Source: an uncultured Myxococcales bacterium (GTDB taxonomy: Bacteria; Myxococcota_A; UBA9042). From it: a stretch of DNA of 64,000 nucleotides. Where the stretch lies: NCBI GenBank assembly GCA_903929795.1, contig CAIYWC010000095.1, forward strand, positions 16,950 to 80,949, written 5' to 3'. Of this stretch, positions 27,627 through 35,293 are shown piece by piece. A program made the translations under genes and the position numbers. Within the stretch, counting starts at the first letter, position 1. Each line of letters begins with the position of its first letter. The notes under the pieces were generated by a model. The model saw only the letters and a program-made list of their open reading frames with translations, was not told the DNA's origin and searched no databases.

Positions 27627-28109
27627 ATGCGGCTGGACGTGACCTCAGCGAAGATGCGCAAGCGCCTGGTGGCCGAGCTGTCGGCCCAGCCGGTCGCGCT
27701 CGCGCCGCAGCACCCCGAGACCGCGCAGCCAGTCGCCGGACACGCGCCGCAGCAGCTGGTCAAGTGGGCGCAGGCGGCGCTGTCGGTGGTCCTGGGTCTG
27801 CGGCTGCCGCTGGACGGTGTGCTCGGCGGGACGACTCAGGCGGCGGTGCGGCGTTTCCAGGCGCATGCGGGCATGGCGCAAACCGGCGCACTGGATCCGG
27901 CGACGGTGGCGGCGTTGGCCAGGGCGATTGGCCACGCGCCGCCCGGTCAGGCGCCGGAGCACCCGCTGATGCCGCGCTGGTTTCGCCAGGAACGGCAGGC
28001 GCTGCGGCCCAAGCCGGAGGCCAAAACGGCCAGGAAATCGCCAGGGCCAGGCGATGCGCTCCCGGAGCTGGAGCCGCACAAGAAACCGCGGCCGGAGGAC
28101 TTGCCATGA
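27627..28109 (+). CDS. Peptidoglycan-binding-domain protein
   Basis: 160 residues from the ATG at 27627, supported by GGAG 6 bases upstream. The middle (QLVKWAQAALSVVLGLRLP, LDGVLGGTTQAAVRRFQAHAG and TGALDPATVAALAR) is a clear PG_binding_1 domain. No signal peptide is seen, so export is uncertain. The C-terminus is Pro/Lys/Glu-rich and disordered. Its stop overlaps the next lipoprotein start (ATGA). Confidence 0.8.
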   Translation: MRLDVTSAKMRKRLVAELSAQPVALAPQHPETAQPVAGHAPQQLVKWAQAALSVVLGLRLPLDGVLGGTTQAAVRRFQAHAGMAQTGALDPATVAALARAIGHAPPGQAPEHPLMPRWFRQERQALRPKPEAKTARKSPGPGDALPELEPHKKPRPEDLP

Positions 28110-28777
28110 AGCGTTGGCTGGCAGCGATGGCGATCGCCGTTGTTTCAGGTGCTTGCAGCCGGCCGGCGGCGACCAACGCGGTTGAGCCCGTGACCGTCGC
28201 GGGGGATGACAGCGCCGTCGGCGTGGGCGATCAGGACGCGGCCGGGGGCACCGATGCCGCCGATCAGCCAGATGCCGCGGTCGGCCTCGCAAATGTCGGC
28301 GGTGGCCTGTGGGTCGTCGATGCCGCGGGGCAGCCGGTCGGCGTCCTCGTCGGTCGCGGATTTCCGTCCCTGGCGTCGGCCGGAGCACCGGATGCGTTGC
28401 GCGACACAGCGCTGGTCTATTCGCCGGCGGCTGGCGTGTTTTTTGCCGTCCAGATGTCCTCCGGCCGGGTCATCGCCCCGCGCATTGGCGTGACGGACGC
28501 GACCTGCCAAGGCATCGCGGTCGCGGGCTACTACCTCACGACGGACGGCGCGATCAGCGGCCAAGGCTACGCGTTCGTCTATCTGGGCACGTGGTATCGC
28601 ATCCAGGCCTACAAGCCCGCGGCGTTGGTCACCTGCGGCGGCACCGTCCAGGGCGGCATCGACGGCGTCTGTTCCCCGCATCCCGGCAGCTGCGTCGGCT
28701 TTCCGGTCGACACGTTTTCGCCGCCGCTTCCCACCGTTTTTCCCGCGCCGATGGCGTTCTCCTGGTTGGCCAAATGA
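28106..28777 (+). CDS. Lipoprotein of unknown function
   Basis: 223 residues. Signal MKRWLAAMAIAVVSGACSR with lipobox SGAC, then an Asp/Ala-rich linker (GDDSAVGVGDQDAAGGTD). The mature domain is beta-rich and glycine-rich, with four cysteines (TCQG, VTCGG, GVCSPHPGSC). No family recognised. ATGA overlaps couple it to the peptidoglycan-binding gene before and the lipoprotein after, so the three probably serve the cell envelope together. Confidence 0.72.
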   Translation: MKRWLAAMAIAVVSGACSRPAATNAVEPVTVAGDDSAVGVGDQDAAGGTDAADQPDAAVGLANVGGGLWVVDAAGQPVGVLVGRGFPSLASAGAPDALRDTALVYSPAAGVFFAVQMSSGRVIAPRIGVTDATCQGIAVAGYYLTTDGAISGQGYAFVYLGTWYRIQAYKPAALVTCGGTVQGGIDGVCSPHPGSCVGFPVDTFSPPLPTVFPAPMAFSWLAK

Positions 28778-29370
28778 GACTTGCGCATCTGAAGTTTGTC
28801 GCGCCGCTGCTGGCGCTGACCGCGTGCGCCAAGGGCTGCGAAGGCCCGGCGTCCGAGCTGCCCCACGCCGTGTCCGATGCCGGTCCGTCGCGGGCGGATG
28901 ATCCCAACCGGCTGCCGATCGAGCGCGTGTTGGACCTGCAACTGGCTGATCGCCGCGGCGGCACCATTCTGCCCGCGATGCAGATGCTGCCGTACCGGCG
29001 CCTGCTGTCGTTCGAGGCGGACAAGAATTTCATCGCGCGGCTGGACGAGCACTCCCTGCGCGCGCTGGAGCGCGAGGCGCGCGAGGAACGGCTGCAAGAC
29101 GACGACGCGATTGTCGCTGTCCTGCGGATGGCGGCGCAGGATTACCGCGAGCGCGCTGGCCTGGAGCCCAATCGGCTGGTGCTGGCCGTGGATGCGCGCG
29201 TGCCGAGCGACCTGACCAGCCGGATACGGCGGCTGGCGCTGAAAGCCGGGCAGTGGCGCGTGGTTGCGCTGGCCCGCGACGGTGAGCAACTGGTGGAGCT
29301 GTCGCTCTCGCCGCCTCAGGAACGCCGTCCGGTGGACGTGCCGGTGACGGCGACGCCAACTGCGAACTAG
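28774..29370 (+). CDS. Lipoprotein of unknown function
   Basis: 198 residues. Signal MRLAHLKFVAPLLALTACAK with lipobox LTAC. The mature part begins with a short acidic linker, then a mixed alpha/beta domain (FEADKNFIARLDEHSLRALE, DAIVAVLRMAAQDYRE, RLVLAVDARVPSDLTSRI) that might be a small TonB- or ExbD-like fold, but I would not name it. Last gene of the ruvX run; 38 bases separate it from a convergent lipoprotein. Confidence 0.72.
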   Translation: MRLAHLKFVAPLLALTACAKGCEGPASELPHAVSDAGPSRADDPNRLPIERVLDLQLADRRGGTILPAMQMLPYRRLLSFEADKNFIARLDEHSLRALEREAREERLQDDDAIVAVLRMAAQDYRERAGLEPNRLVLAVDARVPSDLTSRIRRLALKAGQWRVVALARDGEQLVELSLSPPQERRPVDVPVTATPTAN

Positions 29371-29408
29371 TTGAAAAGGCTCGGATTCTGAGGAATGCCG
29401 CCGCGCGG

Positions 29409-30110
29409 CTACTTGGCGCCTTTCTGGTCGACGCGGACGAAGACGTCCGGCGTCCCGTCGCCGTTGGAGTCGGTGCCGATCTTCACGAGCACGCCCTTGG
29501 TGTAGTATTCCCACACGTCCACGACGCCGTCGCCGTTTGTGTCGCGCCGGCGTTCCACCAAGCGATTCACGGGCTTGCCTTCCTCGTTTTGCGTCAGCTG
29601 GTAGTAGCTCCACGTGTCCGTCTTGCCGTCGAACCCAAGGTCCAGCTCGATGAGCGTGAGGTTGCCATCCTTGTAGTGGCGCGTCTCGTCGACGCGACCG
29701 TCAAAATCGAGATCGAACTCTTCCTTGACCTTTTGCTCCTTGCCCGGCTCGCCTTCGTAGTACTCCACGATGTCGATGCGCTGGTCAAAGTTGACGTCCA
29801 GCTCCTTGCGCACCAGCGCCCGCTTGACCACCTTGGGCGCGTCCGGCGTCGCGCCGGGCACTTCCACGTTGCGGTAGAACTTGAACACGTCGGGCTTGTG
29901 GTCGCCGTTGACGTCGATGCGCTCGATCGCGCCGTTGGCGTCCGATTCCGTCTGCGACGGCTGGGTCGCGGCGTTGCGCTCCGCTTCCGTCGGCTCTGGA
30001 GCGGCGACCGGCGCGGGCTTGGTGTCAGCCTGCGAACCGCCGCACGCGGACAGGACCGCGACGCAGCCGACGGCAAGGGCAGGAAAGTTGAAAAAACGCG
30101 AACACAACAT
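29409..30110 (-). CDS. Lipoprotein with repeated D-x-D-x-D-G calcium-type loops
   Basis: 233 residues. Signal with lipobox LSAC (VAVLSACGGSQ), a Pro/Glu linker, then five or six repeats of the form DVNGDHKPDVFKFY, DVNFDQRIDIVEYY, DLDFDGRVDETRHY, DLGFDGKTDTWSYY, DTNGDGVVDVWEYY and DSNGDGTPDVFVRV. Each holds an EF-hand-like DxDxDGxxD loop followed by an aromatic strand. This is known in bacterial surface lipoproteins and points to calcium binding at the envelope. Divergent from the next lipoprotein gene. Confidence 0.85.
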   Translation of the reverse strand: MLCSRFFNFPALAVGCVAVLSACGGSQADTKPAPVAAPEPTEAERNAATQPSQTESDANGAIERIDVNGDHKPDVFKFYRNVEVPGATPDAPKVVKRALVRKELDVNFDQRIDIVEYYEGEPGKEQKVKEEFDLDFDGRVDETRHYKDGNLTLIELDLGFDGKTDTWSYYQLTQNEEGKPVNRLVERRRDTNGDGVVDVWEYYTKGVLVKIGTDSNGDGTPDVFVRVDQKGAK

Positions 30111-30237
30111 AACGGGCCTCGTGGCTCTAGCTCAACTATCATGCGGCTGCGGGCGGTCCCGGTCAAGTCGCGCAGCGGTTTTGCCGACGAACCGGAATAG
30201 CAGTCGCTGGCGAGGGGTTGCAAGGGTGTCTGTCGCG

Positions 30238-30266
30238 TTGACAGCCGGGACGGTTCGGTCGATAGT
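30238..30266 (+). promoter_or_regulatory. Likely sigma-70 promoter
   Basis: TTGACA (30238-30243), a 17-base spacer, then GATAGT (30261-30266). The -35 is perfect and the -10 matches 4 of 6. Transcription would start near 30273, about 60 bases before the ATG of the AKPEP-repeat lipoprotein. Confidence 0.5.
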
Positions 30267-30333
30267 GCCGCGGCTTTGTCCCGATTTGGGGCAAGAAGCG
30301 TCCGTCGCGCGCGACCCACACGAACGGCAGAGC

Positions 30334-31302
30334 ATGGCAAACACGCAGCGTTTTCAAATGACCAGCCACTTGCGCTTGGCGGCCCACCTGAGCCTCGGCT
30401 TGGCGCTTGCGCTGGGCGGCGCGGCAGGCTGCAAAAAGTCCGGTGAGCCCGTGGAAGTCGTTCAGGGCAAGAAGCCGCCCATCGTCAAGGCCAAAAAGCC
30501 CGGCGGTGATGCCAAGGCCAAGCCGGGCGACGCCGCCAAGGCCCCGATTGCGCCGGACGCCGGGGGCCAGCATCCGCTGCCAAAACCCGTCGCCGTCGCG
30601 CAAGCGCCGACGCCCACCGCTGCCCCTGGGTCTTCTGCTGCTGCCGCCGCCGCGCCGGTCGTTCCGGTTCCGGCGCCGCTGCACGGCAAGCTGCCGCTGG
30701 CGGCCGCCAAGCCCGAGCCTGCCAAGCCGGAGCCCGCCAAGCCCGAGCCTGCCAAGCCGGAGCCCGCGAAACCGGAGCCTGCCAAGCCGGAAGTGGCCAA
30801 GGTCGAACCGCCCGCTCCTGCCTTCAAGGCCCCGGAACCGCCGCCGCCCGTGGGCGCCGTGACGGTGCGTGCCACGCCGGCCGAGGCGCCGTTGGACGTG
30901 AACGGCTACATCATTGCCGCGGACTTGCCTAAAGTGCTTGGAACCAAACAGAAATTCCACCGCACGGAGCTGGTCGGCATCACGCCGACGCCGGCCTACA
31001 ACGCGATGTTTTACGCGACCGACAAGCCGGACCAGTTTGGCGTGAGCGTGCAAGTGTGGCACGACCCGAACCTGGCGGAGAGTCGGACGCGCTTCAACAC
31101 GATGAAGAACTCGTATTCCAACGTGACGCCGACCAACAAGGTGACGGACATGGGCTTTCGGTCGTTCTATGCCAGCGTCGTGACGCTGGTGTTTGTCGAC
31201 CCGCGACGGCCGCTGCTGGCGGCGGTTTCCTGCTCAGCCAAGGTGTGCACGGGCGACCAGATGATTGAGCTCGCCCGCCGGGTCGCGGAGCGTCTGCACT
31301 AG
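30334..31302 (+). CDS. Lipoprotein with AKPEP repeats
   Basis: 322 residues from the ATG at 30334; ATG at 30358 is possible. Signal with lipobox GAAGC followed by KKSG. A long Pro/Ala/Lys-rich region (about 25-185) includes six 5-residue AKPEP units, which would form an extended spacer from the outer or inner membrane. The C-terminal 120 residues are folded (GYIIAADLPKVLGTKQKFHR, YNAMFYATDKPDQFGVSVQ, MIELARRVAERL) with no family recognised. Its stop overlaps the convergent GrpE-like gene by 4 bases. Confidence 0.78.
   Translation: MANTQRFQMTSHLRLAAHLSLGLALALGGAAGCKKSGEPVEVVQGKKPPIVKAKKPGGDAKAKPGDAAKAPIAPDAGGQHPLPKPVAVAQAPTPTAAPGSSAAAAAAPVVPVPAPLHGKLPLAAAKPEPAKPEPAKPEPAKPEPAKPEPAKPEVAKVEPPAPAFKAPEPPPPVGAVTVRATPAEAPLDVNGYIIAADLPKVLGTKQKFHRTELVGITPTPAYNAMFYATDKPDQFGVSVQVWHDPNLAESRTRFNTMKNSYSNVTPTNKVTDMGFRSFYASVVTLVFVDPRRPLLAAVSCSAKVCTGDQMIELARRVAERLH
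30706..30795 (+). repeat. Six 15-base tandem repeats inside a lipoprotein gene
   Basis: Units of GCCAAGCCCGAGCCT and close variants at 30706, 30721, 30736, 30751, 30766 and 30781 encode AKPEP. The pattern alternates CCC/CCG codons, which suggests an ancestral 30-base unit that was duplicated. Copy number may vary between strains by slippage. Confidence 0.9.
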
Positions 31303-32207
31303 CCTTGAATCGCCGGATCGTCCTGCGATGGCCCATCGGGCTCGGTCGGATCCGCGTCGGCGATCACCAGCGAAGAAGTGTGCAGCCCGGCTGACACCAC
31401 CACGCGTGCCGAGCGCAGCAGCCGCCCGCTGAGCAAATAGCCGCGTCCCACTTGGCGAATCACTTGGCCCGGCGGCGCGGTCGACGGGGCGCTCGCAATA
31501 TATTCATGCAATTGTGCGTCGTAAGGCTGCCCTACGGCGTCGAACGGCGTCACTTGCAGCACGCCGAACGCGCGCTGCCACTGGCCTTGCAGCATCGCGA
31601 TCGCTTCGCGCGCTTCCGCCGAGAGCGGCTCGCGCGCGCACAGGTGGTCCAGCACGTCGTGCAGGTGGTCCAGCGGCGCCAGCAGGGCGTTCAGGACGCT
31701 GCGGGCACCCTGGTCCGGCAGATCCAGCTCGGCGCGTTGCAGCCGCTTGCGCAGCTCGTCGTGCTCGGCGCCCAGCTTGTGATACCGCCGGCGTGTCACG
31801 CTCAGATCGGCCATCAACTGCTCGATTTCCTTGAGATCGCGCTCTTGCTTGTGGCGGGCATCCACCAGCTTCAGCGTGAGGTCGCGCACCTGATCGCCCA
31901 GCTGCGAGCGCGCGTCCGCGGAGCCGATCGTCGGCATGCCGCGGATCTCCGGTCGCTGCGCCAGCTCCGGTGGCAGCGCGTCGTCAGGCGGGCTGTCGGC
32001 CGGCAACACCTGAGACACATGCGCGATATCATAGGCATGTTTGGCTTCGACGGCTTCGACCGCGGCCAGCGCCTCGGCCAGCGCGTCGTCGAGATCGAGC
32101 AGGCCGCCCGGTGGCAGCCCATGGCCGTCCACCACTTCAGCGACGTCCTCAAGGGTCATCGCGTCCGCGGGATTCGGCGTGGGTTCGGTTGGCAAGAACT
32201 GGCTCAT
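31299..32207 (-). CDS. GrpE-like protein with long N-terminal extension
   Basis: 302 residues, against about 200 for GrpE. Residues 1-95 are acidic and Pro/Ala rich. A coiled coil follows (DQVRDLTLKLVDARHKQERD to about 160), then a helical bundle and the GrpE C-terminal beta domain: PFDAVGQPYDAQLHEYIAS, PPGQVIRQVGRGYLLSGRLL and RSARVVVS. GrpE exchanges nucleotide on DnaK. Here no dnaK is nearby, so it may be a paralogue serving a specialised Hsp70. Confidence 0.8.
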   Translation of the reverse strand: MSQFLPTEPTPNPADAMTLEDVAEVVDGHGLPPGGLLDLDDALAEALAAVEAVEAKHAYDIAHVSQVLPADSPPDDALPPELAQRPEIRGMPTIGSADARSQLGDQVRDLTLKLVDARHKQERDLKEIEQLMADLSVTRRRYHKLGAEHDELRKRLQRAELDLPDQGARSVLNALLAPLDHLHDVLDHLCAREPLSAEAREAIAMLQGQWQRAFGVLQVTPFDAVGQPYDAQLHEYIASAPSTAPPGQVIRQVGRGYLLSGRLLRSARVVVSAGLHTSSLVIADADPTEPDGPSQDDPAIQG

Positions 32208-32315
32208 CGGCTCCTCTCCGTGGCCGACGGTACGCCTTCACCGCTCAAAAACAAGTATTTCGTCTGTCCGCGTGTCGTGCCGGGAATAGGCGAAATGTAC
32301 CGGAGAATCGTGCCG

Positions 32316-33224
32316 TTAGCCGATAACGCGGTTGCGCCCTTCGTGCTTGGCCTTGTACAGGTTCTCGTCGGCCAGCAGCAGCAAGTCGTCGGAGCGGCCC
32401 ATGCTCTCGCTCAGCTCGCTCACGCCAAAACTAGCTGTCATTTTCAGAACGTTGCCTTCAAACTCAAAAGAATGTTCCTCGATTTGCGCGCGGATGACTT
32501 CGGCAAACTTGTGGCCCGCACCGCGGTCCAGTTCCGGCAGCACGACGCAGAATTCCTCGCCGCCGTAGCGGGCAAACAGCTCTTCGCGGCGGATCCGCGC
32601 GGCGACCAGCCGTGCAAATTCCCGCAGCACAAAATCGCCCATCAAGTGGCCAAAGCCGTCGTTGACCCGCTTGAAGTGGTCCAAGTCCACCATGATGACC
32701 GACAGCGGCCGCTGGTAGCGCTTGGCACGGGCGAATTCCTTTTCCAAAAAGTCCAACAATGCGCGCTTGTTGGCGACCTGCGTCAGGCTGTCCTCAATCG
32801 TCAGTCGGTAAATTTCTTCGTGATACGCGACTTCGATGTTGTCGCCGGCGAGGTACTTGAAGATGGCGTCGCCCGCCTGGACGTAGTCGCCCGTGACCAG
32901 CGTTTCCTGAGTCTTGATCAGCACGTTGTTGCGGTACGTGCCATTGGTGGACTGGTTGTCGACCACGCGGTGGCCGCCTTCCCACGGCTCGATGCGGGCG
33001 TGCACGCGCGAGACGCTGTCGCTCTTGAGCACGATTGTGTTGTCCGGATCGCGGCCAATCGTGACCTGGCGGTCGTTCAGCAGCAGGCGTCGGCCCAGAT
33101 CCGGTCCGCGGACCTGAACGAGATACGCGTCGCGCGTGACGTTCATCGCCAAAACATCGCGAACCGAGGTAATACGGGTTTGGGCGTCAAGGGGTGACGA
33201 ACGGACCATGCGCTTTCTCATCAA
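32316..33224 (-). CDS. FHA-GGDEF diguanylate cyclase
   Basis: 302 residues. FHA domain at about 40-125 (LLNDRQVTIGRDPDNTIVL, SVSRVHARIEP, NQSTNGTYRNN) binds phosphothreonine; GGDEF domain at about 140-300 (DSLTQVANKRALLDFLEKE, MVDLDHFKRVNDGFGHLMGD, RYGGEEFCVVLPE, ADENLYKAKHEGRN). The active-site loop is intact GGEEF, so c-di-GMP synthesis is expected. The inhibitory site upstream is RREE rather than RxxD, so product inhibition may be weak. The FHA part suggests control by one of the Ser/Thr kinases. Confidence 0.92.
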   Translation of the reverse strand: MMRKRMVRSSPLDAQTRITSVRDVLAMNVTRDAYLVQVRGPDLGRRLLLNDRQVTIGRDPDNTIVLKSDSVSRVHARIEPWEGGHRVVDNQSTNGTYRNNVLIKTQETLVTGDYVQAGDAIFKYLAGDNIEVAYHEEIYRLTIEDSLTQVANKRALLDFLEKEFARAKRYQRPLSVIMVDLDHFKRVNDGFGHLMGDFVLREFARLVAARIRREELFARYGGEEFCVVLPELDRGAGHKFAEVIRAQIEEHSFEFEGNVLKMTASFGVSELSESMGRSDDLLLLADENLYKAKHEGRNRVIG

Positions 33225-33375
33225 TGTCTGCGGTCGGCCGACGCTGCGATCGCACGTGGAAAAACCAGCCAGGAACGCTCGGTATTCCGCGGAGTGCGCA
33301 CGGGGGAAGTGCTACACGCAAGCACGGGACACCGATCGGCTCCGAGCGTAGCACTGCGCCGGGTCGAAATCAACG

Positions 33376-34431
33376 TCAAGTGCGATCGCGAACGCAGCGC
33401 ACGAGGGCATCGACGTAGGAAAGCACCGGCGGACACTCGATGCCGCTGGGGCCCAGGAGCGCGCGCGCGTGGCTGTTGTCGTAGTACACGTCCGTGTCAA
33501 ACCAGTCGAGAAACGACCGCTCGTTGCGCACGAAATTGCGCACGCCGGGCAGATTCAGCACCGCGCGGCTCAGGCCTTCCGGCAAGAAGATCGTCGGACG
33601 TGGCTTGTTCGCGGCGTCGGCAACCGCATCGTAGAACTGGCGCGCCGTCAGCGGCTGTGGGTCGGTCAGGTGGAACGTGCCGCCCAGCGCGTCCGGGTGG
33701 CGCGTCAGGAACAGCGCCGCGCGCGCCGCATAATCGACCGGCACCAGGTGCAGCGGGTGCTGGCCGCGGCCCGGCAGCGGCACCGGCGTTTGACCGGCGT
33801 GCAGGATCGCGTTGACCAGCAGGTATGGCCCATCCAGCCGCGACACTGCGCCCGTGCGCGAATCGCCCACGAGGATCGGCGGGCGGACAATTGTCACCGG
33901 CAGCTTGGCCATCGCCGTGCGCGCCAGCCGCTCCGCTTCCGCCTTGGTCTGCTCGTACGCGTTGCGGAACTGCTGGCCCACGAACAGCTCATCCTCGCGC
34001 ACCACGCCCTGGCGATCGCCCGCGACAAACGCGGTTGACCACAGGCAAATCCGCTCCAGCTTGCGCATGCCCAGGCAGACTTCCAGCACCTCGCGCAGGC
34101 CCTCGACGTTCACTTCGCGCATCCGCGACGCCTGGATCCCCAGGTAGGAGATTGCCGCCGCGTGGTGCACTTCCTGAATTTCCGCATGAAGCATCTGGAC
34201 TTGCGTGCCAGTCAGCCCCAAGTCGAGCTCCAGAATGTCGCCCTGCAGCAGCGTCATCCGCTCGTTCTTCGCCGGGCCCAGCAGCTCGGTCGCGAACGCC
34301 AGGGCGTCGGGCATGAATTTGGCGCGCACCAGCAGCAGCACGCGGTCGCCGCCTTGCACCAGCAACCGGATCTGCTCGCGCGCCACGTCGGTGGGAAAGC
34401 CAGTCACCAGAACGGTTTTTGTGCTGGCCAT
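33376..34431 (-). CDS. SDR-family reductase (thioester-reductase-like)
   Basis: 351 residues. Extended short-chain dehydrogenase: LVTGFPTDVAREQI replaces the usual TGxxGxxG glycine motif, GDILELDLGL, HHAAAISYLG, CLWSTAFVAGD, catalytic AYEQTKAEAE and VTIVRPPILVGDS. The layout is that of thioester reductases and fatty acyl-CoA reductases, but the nucleotide loop is poor in glycine. Substrate unknown; it stands alone between the FHA-GGDEF and coaE genes. Confidence 0.75.
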   Translation of the reverse strand: MASTKTVLVTGFPTDVAREQIRLLVQGGDRVLLLVRAKFMPDALAFATELLGPAKNERMTLLQGDILELDLGLTGTQVQMLHAEIQEVHHAAAISYLGIQASRMREVNVEGLREVLEVCLGMRKLERICLWSTAFVAGDRQGVVREDELFVGQQFRNAYEQTKAEAERLARTAMAKLPVTIVRPPILVGDSRTGAVSRLDGPYLLVNAILHAGQTPVPLPGRGQHPLHLVPVDYAARAALFLTRHPDALGGTFHLTDPQPLTARQFYDAVADAANKPRPTIFLPEGLSRAVLNLPGVRNFVRNERSFLDWFDTDVYYDNSHARALLGPSGIECPPVLSYVDALVRCVRDRT

Positions 34432-34674
34432 GCGCCTATCCTTGGTGGTGGATCAGTTTGAATTCGCCCGATCGGATTTCGGAACGCGTGTGTACAGTGC
34501 AGCGCGGCATAAGAAAAACGCCGTCGCGCGTCGACCCGCTCACGGCAGGGCTCTGCGCGCTCGCGTGCACGGGCCCGTCGGGAAAGCGCGAGTCCGCACG
34601 CCGCCCGCAGCGATCACCGAAGTTTCCCGAAACCAGCGCAAACCAGCCCACGGCTCTTCCTTCCCTGCCGTACA

Positions 34675-35268
34675 TCAGCCCGGCAACTGCTGCCAGAGCT
34701 GCGCGACGCGCGTGTGAAGCTCGGCCAGCGTGCCGTCGTTGTCAAGGACCGCAGTCGCCGCTGCTCTGCGCCGATCGCTGGGCCACTGCGCCGCGATGCG
34801 CGCGTGCGCCTGCGCGGCGTCCAGGCCGTTGCGCGCGACGATCCGCGCCACCTGCGTCTCCGGCGCACATTCGACCGTCCACACCGCGTCGCAGTCCGCG
34901 CCCAGCACCATCTCCAGCAGCAGCGGCACGTCCAATACGCACACCCGCACACCGTCAGCGCGTGCCTGCGCCACGCCCGCGCGCAGGCGCGCCAGGATCA
35001 ACGGGTGCAGCAGCGCGTTTAGCGCCAATCGCTGATTTTCATGAGAAAAAACTAGTTGTCCTAGCCGCGCCCGGTCCAGCTGGCCATTGGGCAGCAGCAT
35101 CTCCGGGCCAAAATGCGCGACGACGCGGGCCAAGCCCGGCTCACCCGGCTGCACGACCTCGCGCGCCACCCGATCGCCGTCCAGCACGCGCGCGCCAAGC
35201 GTCGCCAAATAGTTGGAAACTGTGGATTTTCCGCAGCCGATGCCGCCAGTCAAACCGAGGACGAACAT
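34675..35268 (-). CDS. coaE: Dephospho-CoA kinase
   Basis: 197 residues, typical length. P-loop GLTGGIGCGKSTV at residues 5-17, DGDRVAREVV, RARLGQLVFS, HPLI and DVPLLLE are all present. It phosphorylates dephospho-CoA in the last step of coenzyme A synthesis. It follows the AgmX-like gene by 25 bases on the same strand. The 243 bases after it towards the SDR gene hold nothing I recognise. Confidence 0.92.
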   Translation of the reverse strand: MFVLGLTGGIGCGKSTVSNYLATLGARVLDGDRVAREVVQPGEPGLARVVAHFGPEMLLPNGQLDRARLGQLVFSHENQRLALNALLHPLILARLRAGVAQARADGVRVCVLDVPLLLEMVLGADCDAVWTVECAPETQVARIVARNGLDAAQAHARIAAQWPSDRRRAAATAVLDNDGTLAELHTRVAQLWQQLPG

Positions 35269-35293
35269 GCCTGCCTCGTGCGCCGGCCGCCGA

